DNA of 46,786 bases, from NCBI GenBank assembly GCA_038231815.1, contig JBBRKQ010000023.1:1-46786 (forward strand), read 5' to 3'. The translations under genes were made by a program, and so were the position numbers. The DNA comes from CAILKP01 sp038231815. GTDB taxonomy: Bacteria; Planctomycetota; Phycisphaerae; Phycisphaerales; UBA1924. Positions 18,560 through 26,942 of this stretch are shown in pieces. The notes below the pieces were generated by a model that did no database searches, was not told where the DNA came from, and worked only from the letters and a program-made list of their open reading frames with translations. Numbering within the stretch: the stretch's first letter is position 1; the number at the start of each line of letters is the position of its first letter.

Positions 18560-18988
18560 TCACTCAGCTTCAGCGCCAACCGCGGCAGTCACCGGAGCCG
18601 CCGGGGCGGGCTCAATGGGCTGAGCCTTCAGGTTGGCCTCAACAGTCAGGTCAAGCTGCGCATCGGCATTCTGCATTTCCTCGACCGACAGGTGGTCAGC
18701 GCGGGTGATGAGATAGCGGAGCATGTGCTCAGACAGAGTGTACGTGCGCTCGATCGCCGCGAGCTTATCGGTGGTGCACTTGAAGTACACCAGAATGTAC
18801 ACGCCACGCTTCTGCTTGCGGATGGCGTAGGTGAGCGGACGGTCGCCCCACTTCTTCAGGGCGACAATCTCAGCGCCAGCCTTGGCCAACGGATCTTTGA
18901 TGTGACCAACTGCCGACTTCAGGTCGGCAAGTGAGGCCTGGGGGAACAGAAACATTGCTTCGTAATAAGCAGTCTTCGGAGCGCGCAT
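18560..18988 (-). CDS. rpsF: 30S ribosomal protein S6
   Basis: The 142 residues contain the S6 fold: YYEAMFLFPQ, LKKWGDRPLTYAIRKQKRG and YILVYFKC, then TYTLSEHMLRYLITR. An Ala/Pro/Glu-rich tail of about 30 residues extends beyond the core; acidic or low-complexity tails are common in S6. S6 binds S18 in the platform of the small subunit. The usual partners ssb, rpsR and rplI do not follow; a terminator does. An AAAGG box lies about 10 nt before the ATG. It is the last gene of the block after pth (119-nt gap). Confidence 0.96.
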   Translation of the reverse strand: MRAPKTAYYEAMFLFPQASLADLKSAVGHIKDPLAKAGAEIVALKKWGDRPLTYAIRKQKRGVYILVYFKCTTDKLAAIERTYTLSEHMLRYLITRADHLSVEEMQNADAQLDLTVEANLKAQPIEPAPAAPVTAAVGAEAE

Positions 18989-19107
18989 GATCAGAACCTT
19001 TCTAAAGAAATATGAGTCCCGCGACAGGCGGGCATGTTGGGACGAGGGGCGGAGACAAGCAAAATCAGCAAGAAAAAAACAAACAGGTCGGGGGGAAGGA
19101 TAGCGGC

Positions 19108-19812
19108 TTAGGAGGTCGCCGATGGCCCCTTCGAAGCGGGATTCGGAGCTAAAGAGGGAGAAGATTGGCCCGATTTTGCGGCGGTGTTTGGCGTATTACC
19201 GGGTGCAGCGACCGGGGCTGACGATTGCCCGGGGGCCACAACCCGCTTGTTGAACTTGTTCATCGCGACCGTGAGGCCATCGTTGATGAAACACTCTGCC
19301 GCCTTGGAAACCGTTTCCAAGCCGGGCTTGAGTGCCGCTAGCTCGGCCTCGGTGAACTTTCCCAGCACCCAGTTGGCCGGGTCGTCGTACTCCGGGGGCG
19401 GGGCGCTGATGCCGATGCGCAGGCGGTTGTACACGGCTGTGCCTAGAGCACGCTGAATATCAGACAGCCCATTGTGCCCCCCGGCCGATCCTTCGTTGCG
19501 GATCCGCAATGAACCAAGCGGCAGCGAATAGTCATCAACCAGCACAAGCACATCAGCTGCCAGATCGAGCTTGAAAAAACCCACCGCCTCCAAAACGGCC
19601 GAGCCTGAGCAGTTCATGAATCGCAGCGGCTTGAGCAGCAGCACCTTCTGCTCTCCAAGAGTAAACTCCGTGCAGGCTCCGCTAAAACGCTGCCTCACAA
19701 TCGCTCCCGAAGCATGCTTGGCCGCAAGATGATCGACAGCCATAAACCCCGCGTTGTGGCGCGTCTTGTCGTACTGCGGACCGGGATTGCCGAGGCCAAC
19801 GATGAGTTTCAT
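19108..19812 (-). CDS. pth: Peptidyl-tRNA hydrolase
   Basis: ATG 19812 gives MKLIVGLGNPGPQYDKTRHN, the canonical N-terminus with the catalytic His and substrate-binding Asn. RFMNCSG, VLVDDYSLPLGSLRIR and GSAGGHNGLSDI complete the active site. It frees tRNA from prematurely released peptidyl-tRNA. The frame stays open upstream into the rplY tail, but those residues are an out-of-frame reading of the repeat-rich rplY end. The protein is 234 residues, about 40 more than usual because of a Pro/Ala/Ser-rich C-terminal tail (GQSSAPVAAPG, NPASKGPSATS). It lies 94 nt after rplY in the same direction. Confidence 0.95.
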   Translation of the reverse strand: MKLIVGLGNPGPQYDKTRHNAGFMAVDHLAAKHASGAIVRQRFSGACTEFTLGEQKVLLLKPLRFMNCSGSAVLEAVGFFKLDLAADVLVLVDDYSLPLGSLRIRNEGSAGGHNGLSDIQRALGTAVYNRLRIGISAPPPEYDDPANWVLGKFTEAELAALKPGLETVSKAAECFINDGLTVAMNKFNKRVVAPGQSSAPVAAPGNTPNTAAKSGQSSPSLAPNPASKGPSATS

Positions 19813-19906
19813 AACGCCAATTCGATACCAGATCAATTCAGAGCACACGAACCCGCAAAGCAAGCGTTCGCCCGACTTTTCAGTCGGACGAACGGGAATA
19901 GTACAA

Positions 19907-20695
19907 TTACTTCTTGGCGGCGGGCTTGGCAGCCGGCTTGGCCGCGGCACCTGCCGCGGGCTTGGCTCCAGCGGCAGGCTTGGCGCCAGCAGCAGGCTTC
20001 GCGCCAGCAGCACCGGCTGCGGGCTTAGCGCCGGCCGCAGGGGCCGCGCCAGCCTTGGCACCGGCAGCTGCTTCGGGCTCAGCAGCACCAGCAGCAACGG
20101 TCGATGCTTCGGCCGTGACGATTTCGCGCTGCTCAACAATCTGAGCGACGACGGCGTGGCCATCGGTGATCAGCTTCATGTTCGCCATCGGCAGCTTGAC
20201 CTTGTCGGCCGTGATGGACTCATCCATGTCCAGGTCGGTGACGTCAACATTGAGGAACTCGGGGATGTCCTTCACGGCACACTCGATGATGATTTCGTTG
20301 GCGGGGTGGATGAGGATGGTGCCGGCGATCTTCAGACCCTTGGCATCACCGGTCAGGTGAATGGCCACGCGGGTGCGGATGATTTCGTTGAGATCGACGC
20401 GGGCCATGTCGGCGTGAACGATGGCGTTGCCGGTGTAGTCAAACTGCAGGTCCTTGAGCAGGACCATTTGCATCTCGTCCTTGTTGGTCTTCCCCGGGAA
20501 ATCAAGGCGAAAAACCTTCTCGCCGTTCTCGAAGTGCTCAACGGCCTCTTTGAAATTGAGCATGATGGCCACCGGCTCGGCCTTGTGGCCGTAGATCACC
20601 GCGGGCAACTTGCCCAAGCCGCGCATGCGCTTGGCATAGCGGGATCCGAGTTTGTCGCGGCTGAAGGCTTGAAGAATTGGTGCTGACTCGTGCAT
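19907..20695 (-). CDS. rplY: 50S ribosomal protein L25 / Ctc
   Basis: The two-domain Ctc-type L25 is recognised by KRMRGLGKLPAVIYG, LLKDLQFDYTGNAIVHADMARVD and ECAVKDIPEFLNVDV. It binds 5S rRNA in the large subunit. A strong AGGAG lies 7 nt before ATG 20695. The C-terminal 70 residues are a Lys/Pro/Ala/Gly low-complexity tail with repeated AGAKPA units ending in AAKPAAKK, like histone-H1-type tails; its DNA (19917-20090) is correspondingly repetitive. Such a basic tail may add RNA contacts (inference). The position between prs and pth is the same as ctc in Bacillus. Confidence 0.94.
   Translation of the reverse strand: MHESAPILQAFSRDKLGSRYAKRMRGLGKLPAVIYGHKAEPVAIMLNFKEAVEHFENGEKVFRLDFPGKTNKDEMQMVLLKDLQFDYTGNAIVHADMARVDLNEIIRTRVAIHLTGDAKGLKIAGTILIHPANEIIIECAVKDIPEFLNVDVTDLDMDESITADKVKLPMANMKLITDGHAVVAQIVEQREIVTAEASTVAAGAAEPEAAAGAKAGAAPAAGAKPAAGAAGAKPAAGAKPAAGAKPAAGAAAKPAAKPAAKK
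19917..20090 (-). repeat. In-gene repeats encoding the AKPAAG tail of L25
   Basis: Degenerate direct repeats of GCAGGCTTGGCGCCAGCAG type code for alternating Ala-Lys-Pro-Ala-Ala-Gly units at the rplY 3' end. Unit lengths vary in multiples of 3, so copy changes would keep the frame. Confidence 0.7.
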
Positions 20696-20787
20696 GGTAA
20701 ACTCCTAAAAATGGGGGTTAGTTACAGTAAAAAACGAAAGACAAAGGACGCTTCAAATCACCCGACACTGATGCGGTAGCTCGCGGG

Positions 20788-21771
20788 TTACCTTTTCGTG
20801 CCAGCCGTGTTCTTAAAGAGTGCGGAGATGGACTTGTTCTCGTGAATGTTGTTGATCGCATCACCCAATAGCCCCGAAACACACAGCTCAGTCAGCCGTG
20901 ACCGGATCGGATCAAGCCTCGGACCTCCGACGATTGTGTTGCTGGTGACAATCTGTGTGATGCCGCTCTTGGCCAGCCGCTCGATGGCCTTGCCCGCGAA
21001 CACGCCATGCGTCGCCGCGACGATCACCTCGCGTGCGCCCATCCGCAGCACCAGATCCGCTGCCTCGCACACCGTGCCGCCGGTTGAGATCATGTCATCA
21101 ACCATCACCACCGTGCGGTTCTTGACATCACCGATCAGGTGGTCCGTCGTCACCTCGCTGCCGCTCAGACGCCGCTTGTTGATGATCGCCAGTTCACCGC
21201 CCAGCAAGTTGGCAAAAGTCTCGGCCACCTTCACGTTGCCCACATCAGGGCTCACCATGCACAAGTCAGGCAGCCGCTCGCGGATCGACAAAAAGTGCTT
21301 ATAAAACACCGGCGTGGCCGTCAGGTGGTCCACCGGAAGGTCAAAGAAGCCCTGAATCTGGGCGGCGTGCAGGTCAAGGGCCACCACCCGATCGGCGCCC
21401 GCCGCGGTGATGAGGTTGGCCACCAACTTAGCCGTAATCGGCACGCGGCCTTCATCCTTGCGGTCCTGCCGGGCGTAGCCGTAATACGGAATCACGCACG
21501 TCACCCGATCTGCCGATGCCCGCTTCAGGCAGTCGATGTAAACCAGCAGCTCCATCAGATGCTCGTTGACTGGATAGCTCGTCGAGCAGATCACAAAGCA
21601 GTCACGCCCGCGAACATCTTCCTCAACCTTGACAATCACCTCGCCGTCAGGGAAGGCCGTCGTCGTGGCCTTGGCCTGCTCAAGGTTCAGGTGCTTGCAC
21701 ACGCGACTGGTCAGCGTAACGCAAGAACGTGCACCAAAGATTTTCAGTTCATTGTTGTTGCCGTTGCTCAT
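20788..21771 (-). CDS. prs: Ribose-phosphate pyrophosphokinase (PRPP synthetase)
   Basis: The 327 residues contain the family hallmarks: FPDGEVIVKVEEDVRG, YYGYARQDRK (flexible loop), DLHAAQIQGFFD and the PRPP-binding loop VMVDDMISTGGT. It makes PRPP from ribose-5-P and ATP for nucleotide, His and Trp synthesis. ATG 21771 overlaps the glmU-like stop by ATGA, indicating translational coupling. rplY follows after 92 nt. Confidence 0.97.
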   Translation of the reverse strand: MSNGNNNELKIFGARSCVTLTSRVCKHLNLEQAKATTTAFPDGEVIVKVEEDVRGRDCFVICSTSYPVNEHLMELLVYIDCLKRASADRVTCVIPYYGYARQDRKDEGRVPITAKLVANLITAAGADRVVALDLHAAQIQGFFDLPVDHLTATPVFYKHFLSIRERLPDLCMVSPDVGNVKVAETFANLLGGELAIINKRRLSGSEVTTDHLIGDVKNRTVVMVDDMISTGGTVCEAADLVLRMGAREVIVAATHGVFAGKAIERLAKSGITQIVTSNTIVGGPRLDPIRSRLTELCVSGLLGDAINNIHENKSISALFKNTAGTKR

Positions 21772-22613
21772 ACCGCACCGCCTTTTCCAGCAACCACGCC
21801 GGCTCCAGCGCCCCGTGATTTATAAATCGCATCAACCTCCGCCAACTGCTCGGGCGTGTTGATGGACAAAATGTCCTCCGGCGGCACCGCATCAATCACC
21901 TCTACCACCTTGCCCTGCTTCATGAGCATGGTCGGAACATCCGTGATGTAGTATTCACCCGAGGCCTCGTTCCGCTTGGCGTGGCGAAGTGTCTCAAACA
22001 GGTCCGCGAGGTCAAAGCAGTAGTAACTCGGATTCACCTCGCCAATTTGCAGCTGCGCGGGCGTGCACTCTTTGTGCTCAACAATCCCAGCCAGCTTGCC
22101 CGAAGCATCCCGCACAATTCGCCCGTAGCCTGTCGGGTCAGCAATTACAGATGTCGCCAGACTCGCCGCGGCGTGCACTGCACGGTGCCGCTTTAGCAGC
22201 AGCCCCAAAGTGTGAGCCCGGATCAGCGGCCCATCACCGGCAAGCACAATACACGGCGTGCCAGCCGCAGAGCCCGAGGCCAAGACGGCCTCAAAGTTGC
22301 CCCGCGCACATTGCACGGCGTGCCCGGTACCCAACTGCTCATCCTGCACGGCATATTCCAGCCCGCGGTTCCACTGCGCACCCTGCGCCGCCATCAGTTC
22401 CCGCACCACTTCCTGCTTGTATCCAACCACCAGCACCACCCGCGCACAGCCCGCCTCGCGGCAGGCATCCACCACATTGCACACCATCGGTCGGCCGCCA
22501 ATTGGGTGCACAACCTTGGGCAGGTCAGACCGCATCCGCGTGCCCTTGCCCGCGGCCAGAATGATCGCAACTGGAGCCGACTCTTGAACAGAATGTTGAG
22601 CAGTAGCGGCCAT
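21768..22613 (-). CDS. glmU: GlmU-like UDP-N-acetylglucosamine pyrophosphorylase, uridyltransferase domain only
   Basis: The 281 residues form only the nucleotidyltransferase half of GlmU: IILAAGKGTRMRSDLPKVVHPIGGRPM, QLGTGHAVQCA, LAGDGPLI and GEYYITDVP. The C-terminal left-handed beta-helix acetyltransferase of bifunctional GlmU (about 450 residues in total) is absent, and no separate gene for it is adjacent. It would make UDP-GlcNAc from UTP and GlcNAc-1-P, so glucosamine-1-P acetylation must come from elsewhere. Position directly before prs matches gcaD/glmU in Bacillus. Another sugar-1-P substrate is possible, as this is inferred from family and position. Confidence 0.85.
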   Translation of the reverse strand: MAATAQHSVQESAPVAIILAAGKGTRMRSDLPKVVHPIGGRPMVCNVVDACREAGCARVVLVVGYKQEVVRELMAAQGAQWNRGLEYAVQDEQLGTGHAVQCARGNFEAVLASGSAAGTPCIVLAGDGPLIRAHTLGLLLKRHRAVHAAASLATSVIADPTGYGRIVRDASGKLAGIVEHKECTPAQLQIGEVNPSYYCFDLADLFETLRHAKRNEASGEYYITDVPTMLMKQGKVVEVIDAVPPEDILSINTPEQLAEVDAIYKSRGAGAGVVAGKGGAV

Positions 22614-22721
22614 GTACTGACCGCAAAACGCACTGAATACATCAAGGCCGACTGCCGCACTTGCCCGGCACCGGGCACCTTGGGTACCAAGACCGGAACG
22701 AGCGGAAAACTATCAGGCAAA

Positions 22722-22792
22722 CTAGCCGACCTGGATTCGAACCAGGACAAGCAGAACCAAAATCTGCTGTGCTACCGTTACACCATCGGCCA
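22722..22792 (-). tRNA. tRNA-Gln (anticodon UUG)
   Basis: The 71-nt cloverleaf on the minus strand has acceptor arms TGGCCGA / TCGGCTA with a G discriminator, a D arm around GTGTAACGGTAGCAC, anticodon stem GCAGA/TCTGC with loop TTTTGGT (anticodon TTG), and T arm CCTGG-TTCGAAT-CCAGG. The 3' CCA is not encoded. It lies 108 nt upstream of glmU on the same strand. Confidence 0.95.
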
Positions 22793-23440
22793 GTGAAGTG
22801 CAATCACCGTTTTTATACGGTCCTTGCGATGGATCACTGAGAAACACAAACCTTTGACATCACCACAACGGGTGGGAACTCCGTAAGTTCCGTGTGTTAC
22901 CACGTGTTATGTTAGGGCAAAGGGGGTACCGAAGAAAGTATCGGGTAGCCGGGCAAGCCGCAGTCGGATTGGGCGTTTTGCGAGCGTCTCCATTGCTGTG
23001 GCCGCTGCAACTGCTGGCTTTCGCCCGCAGAAACAACAACCGGGTCCTGGTGCCGCCGGCCAACGTGGCAGACGGATGCGGCTCCAGAATCCCTTTTCGC
23101 AACCGAAGACGGCGGGCGATCAGGCGGAAATCCGCGGCATGGCAGACGTTGGAACCTGCCGACTTTCCGCGTTTTTCGGTCAAAATCGCTGAAAGCGATT
23201 CTAATCGGGTACGGAAGATCAACAGAACATCTACACGGGAACAGGACGGCTGTTGCCGCGTTGGCGGCCGCCCCTGACCACGCCTCGGACTTCTTTGGGC
23301 ACCCTGTTCGGGTTTCCATAGGGTCTTCCGTCGTGGTCGGTTCCGAGCGAGTATAGGCCGAGGCAGAGCCACCCGCAACCCCAAACCTCGGCCCAGAATC
23401 CGCCGCAAAGCCCACCCCCCACCCTCGCATACCGTGCGGC
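22793..23440. other. 648-nt gap without a recognised gene
   Basis: Several frames stay open on both strands, but none shows a known domain, a good start context or the codon pattern of the neighbouring genes. A short hairpin (AATCGCT-GAA-AGCGATT, near 23186-23202) is visible. I looked for rnpB, tmRNA, SRP RNA and 6S landmarks and did not find them. It may hold an unrecognised structured RNA, a decayed element or a long 5' leader. Confidence 0.5.
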
Positions 23441-24841
23441 ATGAGTGTCGGACTTTCTATTCGAGGCAAAGTTTCTCCCGCCGTCGCTGCGAGCATCGTC
23501 GCGGTGATCATCGAGGCAGCAAAGGATCACTTCGGCATCTTCGGCGGCGGCGAGCACTTGGGCACCCAACCGGGCGAAAAGGCAGACGCCAGTGAAATGG
23601 TCGTCAGCCTTCACCCCGTAGCTGAGCCGGCCAACATCACGCTCTACAAGAGCATGATCACGGTTGTCATCGAAACGGGCACCATGGGTGCTGGCTACCA
23701 CGCCGCCGTGGTGGACTGGCTTGATGAAGTCGGCCGCCGCGGCGTGTCATGGCGGCCCGATGATGAAGAGTTCTTTGACTGCACAGGTTACCGAGCCAAC
23801 CGTGACTTTGATGCGCTGGCGCTGGGCATGCTCATCCACGCTCAGAATGAGCTGATTGCGATTGCCGAGAAAGCCGAGACCGGCACCGCCGCGGCAAACG
23901 ATGAACGGTTCAACCTCTGGATGCCCATTGAGCCGCAGTACGCCCACGGTGCAGATGACCTGCTGAACACGCCGATGGGCCCGCGCACGCGAGAGTGGGT
24001 GGAGCAGGCCGCCAGCGACACTGGCACCGAAGGCCTGACTGGCGCAGCCGGGGGGCCGACGATTGCCGGCGAGCTGTTTATTTGGCAGCGTCGCGGCATA
24101 GACGCCGTGGTGATGAAGAACACCGCCATCGCACTGATGTGGCTGGATGTACCTTGGTGCGAACCGACGACGGATGCGACCTGCGAAATGTACGCGAACA
24201 TTCGCACACTACTAGCCAAAGCCCACGAGCTTGACCCAAAGCTTGAGTTGCCCTGGTACGAATGGAACGAGATCACAGATCTAAGCGAGGAGGCCGACCC
24301 GCTCCCACAAAGCCTTCGCTCACGCGCTCGCCCGGCTCCTGCACGACCACTCGGCTATCGCCGTGACGATATCACCCTTCGGCCATTACCGCAGATGGTG
24401 ATGCAGGTTCCCGGCTCCTTCGTGCATGACCCGAGCTATGAAGGCTATTTGCTCGTTGGCGATGGCCTGATGATCCGTGCGGCGGCATGGATGCTCGATG
24501 AAAACCTGACCAAGGATGAGGCGCTTGAGTTCGTACAGGACTTGGTGGGCGAAGAGGAAGATCGCCACGAAGTCGTGGTGCTGGAAACCTGGGCGAAGGA
24601 CGGCGTGGTAGCATCGGCCTATACATGCCTGACTAGCTACGGTAAGGATGAAGACGAACCAGAGCCGGATGAAGAGGAACTGGACGATGAGCCGGACATG
24701 TACCGGATCGTGCAATGCAGCTTCATCCGCCGCAAGCGATGCGCACGGCTCACGCTGATGATGGAGGTCGACCAAGACCCAGCATGGGCAATGGATGTGT
24801 GCAAATCGGTGCGATTGTTTGATGACGGCACACGAACCTGA
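23441..24841 (+). CDS. Hypothetical cytoplasmic protein, 466 residues
   Basis: I do not recognise a known family. The frame is long, with strong codon bias (C/G at third positions) like its neighbours, so it is very probably real. There is no signal peptide or membrane span. The N-terminal third (SVGLSIRGKVSPAVAASIVA to VVIETGTMGAG) looks like an alpha/beta fold. Acidic clusters occur near residue 410 (DEDEPEPDEEELDDEPD), and a Pro/Arg linker lies at about 290-310. The gene stands alone, following a large gene-free gap and convergent with neuB (27-nt gap). No function is proposed. Confidence 0.75.
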   Translation: MSVGLSIRGKVSPAVAASIVAVIIEAAKDHFGIFGGGEHLGTQPGEKADASEMVVSLHPVAEPANITLYKSMITVVIETGTMGAGYHAAVVDWLDEVGRRGVSWRPDDEEFFDCTGYRANRDFDALALGMLIHAQNELIAIAEKAETGTAAANDERFNLWMPIEPQYAHGADDLLNTPMGPRTREWVEQAASDTGTEGLTGAAGGPTIAGELFIWQRRGIDAVVMKNTAIALMWLDVPWCEPTTDATCEMYANIRTLLAKAHELDPKLELPWYEWNEITDLSEEADPLPQSLRSRARPAPARPLGYRRDDITLRPLPQMVMQVPGSFVHDPSYEGYLLVGDGLMIRAAAWMLDENLTKDEALEFVQDLVGEEEDRHEVVVLETWAKDGVVASAYTCLTSYGKDEDEPEPDEEELDDEPDMYRIVQCSFIRRKRCARLTLMMEVDQDPAWAMDVCKSVRLFDDGTRT

Positions 24842-24868
24842 TCGGGATCGCTCCTATCCGACGACCGT

Positions 24869-26116
24869 TTAGACGCGGGCCACACCGGTCGAACCGCTGG
24901 TGGTGGCCACCCGAGTCGTCGTCGGGCGAAGATCCGAAAAGAGAGCCGGAGTCAGCGGTTGATCAGCCTGCACATCGCTGTTTAGCACCTGACCGATGAC
25001 CTCTCGAACCTCGAACGGTGCCAGGCCACTGCCGGGGCGTTTAAAGGTCAAATCAATCGCGCTGAGAACGTGACCGGCCGGCAGGCTTCGAATCGCCACG
25101 ATGGACTGGCGGGAAACAGCCCGCACATCTACCTCGCACGGCTGCACCGACTTGTGACGGGTGCCGAGGCGCTGGTCTGCGGTAGCCGATGAGGAATCGG
25201 AATCAACAGAACCGGCAACTGCCCTTGCCAATTGCACATAGCGGGCGAAGGCCGGTGCATCAAGCGATGCGCTGTGATCGGGACCCTTGCGGCTGCAATC
25301 ATCGGTGATATGCTTCTCAAGTACGACGGCTCCATGGCGAACGGCGAGCGCACCAGTATCGACCTGCGTAGTGTGATCGCTGTAGCCCACGATGGGGTGC
25401 AGCGTGGCGAGGTGCTCAATACCCGCAACGGCGGCATCCTGCGGCGCGCACGGATAACTACTGACGCACTGCAAAAGCGCCAGCCTTGTGCGAATGTGCG
25501 CCGGGGTAGACCAACTCGGCTGCGACAGACTCTGCTCATCAAGCCAGCCCAAGGCCTGCTGAACCTCTGAAAACTCAGCGGCTCCAGTCGAGACAATCAT
25601 CGGCTTGCCAAGCCGCGCAACGGCCTCAAGCAGCGGCCGGTGGATGATGTCCGGTGAGGCGGTCTTGTAAACATCCCACGGCAGCTTGCTGGCCCGCAGC
25701 ACCAAAGACTGCGAAAAGATCGTAACCATTGCATGCCGTCTCGCGGCATGAATGCGCTCGATGCACTGTGCCATGACATCAAGTGACAGCTCGAGCCGGG
25801 CAAGCATCGCGTGCGGGTCGGTCTCTCCTGCCGCGGCCTGATACGCAGCCAGCCGCTTGCCGACGACCTCACCGCCAACACCCGCACCATCGGCCAGACG
25901 CAGCGTGGGCCGCGCGACGAGCAGGTCCGCCGAAAAATACTGGAACTTGACCGCATCAGCACCACAAGCAATCGCAAGCTCCGTCAAGGCCAATGCGCGG
26001 GCGGGATCACCATCGTGATTCACGCCAATTTCAGCGATGATGTAGGGCGCAAAGGCGGGGCCAATGCGGCGAGTACCGATAGTCAGGTATGGGCTTGCGT
26101 CGTCATGATACTGCAT
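24869..26116 (-). CDS. neuB: N-acetylneuraminate / nonulosonate synthase (NeuB family)
   Basis: The TIM-barrel motifs are clear: YIIAEIGVNHDGD, ADAVKFQYF, KTASPDI, KPMIVSTGAA, LLQCVSSYPC and VGYSDHT, then VLEKHITDD. A C-terminal SAF (antifreeze-like) domain follows (RSLPAGHVLSAIDLTFKRPG). It condenses phosphoenolpyruvate with a hexose derivative to make a nine-carbon sialic-acid-like sugar; which one (Neu5Ac, legionaminate, pseudaminate) cannot be read from the sequence. Start candidates are TTG 26167, ATG 26152 and ATG 26116; the last has GAG about 10 nt upstream and needs no long leader. An insertion (VDSDSSSATADQ) precedes the conserved RKSV-like segment (HKSVQP). It lies 88 nt after neuA in the same direction. 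Confidence 0.9.
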   Translation of the reverse strand: MQYHDDASPYLTIGTRRIGPAFAPYIIAEIGVNHDGDPARALALTELAIACGADAVKFQYFSADLLVARPTLRLADGAGVGGEVVGKRLAAYQAAAGETDPHAMLARLELSLDVMAQCIERIHAARRHAMVTIFSQSLVLRASKLPWDVYKTASPDIIHRPLLEAVARLGKPMIVSTGAAEFSEVQQALGWLDEQSLSQPSWSTPAHIRTRLALLQCVSSYPCAPQDAAVAGIEHLATLHPIVGYSDHTTQVDTGALAVRHGAVVLEKHITDDCSRKGPDHSASLDAPAFARYVQLARAVAGSVDSDSSSATADQRLGTRHKSVQPCEVDVRAVSRQSIVAIRSLPAGHVLSAIDLTFKRPGSGLAPFEVREVIGQVLNSDVQADQPLTPALFSDLRPTTTRVATTSGSTGVARV

Positions 26117-26204
26117 GTGGTATTCTCGTTGAAGGGATCGGGAATCAGTCATCGGCAACAAAGGCAATCGGCGAATCGGGCTTGATCAGACAAAAATCTC
26201 ATAC

Positions 26205-26942
26205 CTACGCGGTATCCCGGAGAACGGTCCGGGTGAGGATGGCATCCGCCACCAGCAGGTCGATGGGATCATCGATATCAATGACGGAGCCAGGCGGGTT
26301 GATGATGCCCCGGCGATCAGCACCGAAGAACGCGTGCGGCCCGGGCTGGGAACCCTCGACCTGCTCGAACAGCGCCTGCCGTGTAACACATACCACCGCG
26401 CCGTCGGGTATAAATGCCGGTGGCAGATCCTGACGGCGAAACACGCCACCGTTGAGTACCTCCCCCTCCCAAGGCTGCACAGCACCCGCACCATCAAACC
26501 TTGCGGTCCACCACGGGTGGTTCTTGCCAACAGTCTGATAGCTCTGCACACTATCGCACCCGCTGGACAGCAGCAGTTCAACAGCCCGATCAACAAGCCC
26601 CGCAGGGCGAACTGGAACGTTGCCATAAAGCACTACGACAACCTCAAATGTGCGAGCAAACCGCCGCTCTGCCACGGTCACCGCGTGGCGTGCCGCATCA
26701 TCAATGCGGGCGCTGTCCCCGGCAAGCTCTACCGGCCGATCAATCACCTCAACACCACGGGCTTGGGCAATTCCGGCAAGCTCAGCACCATCCGTGCTCA
26801 GCACCACCCGGCTCACACCAGTTGCAGTAACGGCAGCATCAATGGTCCAATCCACGCAGGGCCTCCCCGCGATGCTGGCGGCGTTCTTGCCGGGCACACC
26901 CTTTGATCCCGCACGAGCCAGAATGATGCACAGCACACTCAC
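26205..26942 (-). CDS. neuA: Acylneuraminate cytidylyltransferase (CMP-nonulosonate synthetase)
   Basis: The 245 residues show the CMP-sugar synthetase signature IILARAGSKGVPGKNA, then VDWTIDAAV, VLSTDGAELAGIA and DIDDPIDLLVAD at the C-terminus. The Arg/Lys residues that bind CTP are intact, unlike in the degenerate domain of the upstream protein. It activates the nonulosonic acid as CMP-sugar, the donor for glycosyl transfer. The start is GTG 26942, overlapping the stop of the upstream Maf-like gene as GTGA, so translation is coupled. The neuB gene follows. It may prefer legionaminate or pseudaminate over Neu5Ac (not decidable here). Confidence 0.9.
   Translation of the reverse strand: MSVLCIILARAGSKGVPGKNAASIAGRPCVDWTIDAAVTATGVSRVVLSTDGAELAGIAQARGVEVIDRPVELAGDSARIDDAARHAVTVAERRFARTFEVVVVLYGNVPVRPAGLVDRAVELLLSSGCDSVQSYQTVGKNHPWWTARFDGAGAVQPWEGEVLNGGVFRRQDLPPAFIPDGAVVCVTRQALFEQVEGSQPGPHAFFGADRRGIINPPGSVIDIDDPIDLLVADAILTRTVLRDTA

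Noticed and set aside
19813..20163. N-terminal extension of pth
   Set aside because: It is an out-of-frame reading of the rplY tail; the canonical start motif MKLIVGLGNPG is at 19812.
22900..23340. RNase P RNA, tmRNA or other known housekeeping RNA
   Set aside because: The conserved landmark sequences of these RNAs were not found on either strand; only isolated partial matches such as GAAGTCCGAGGC occur.
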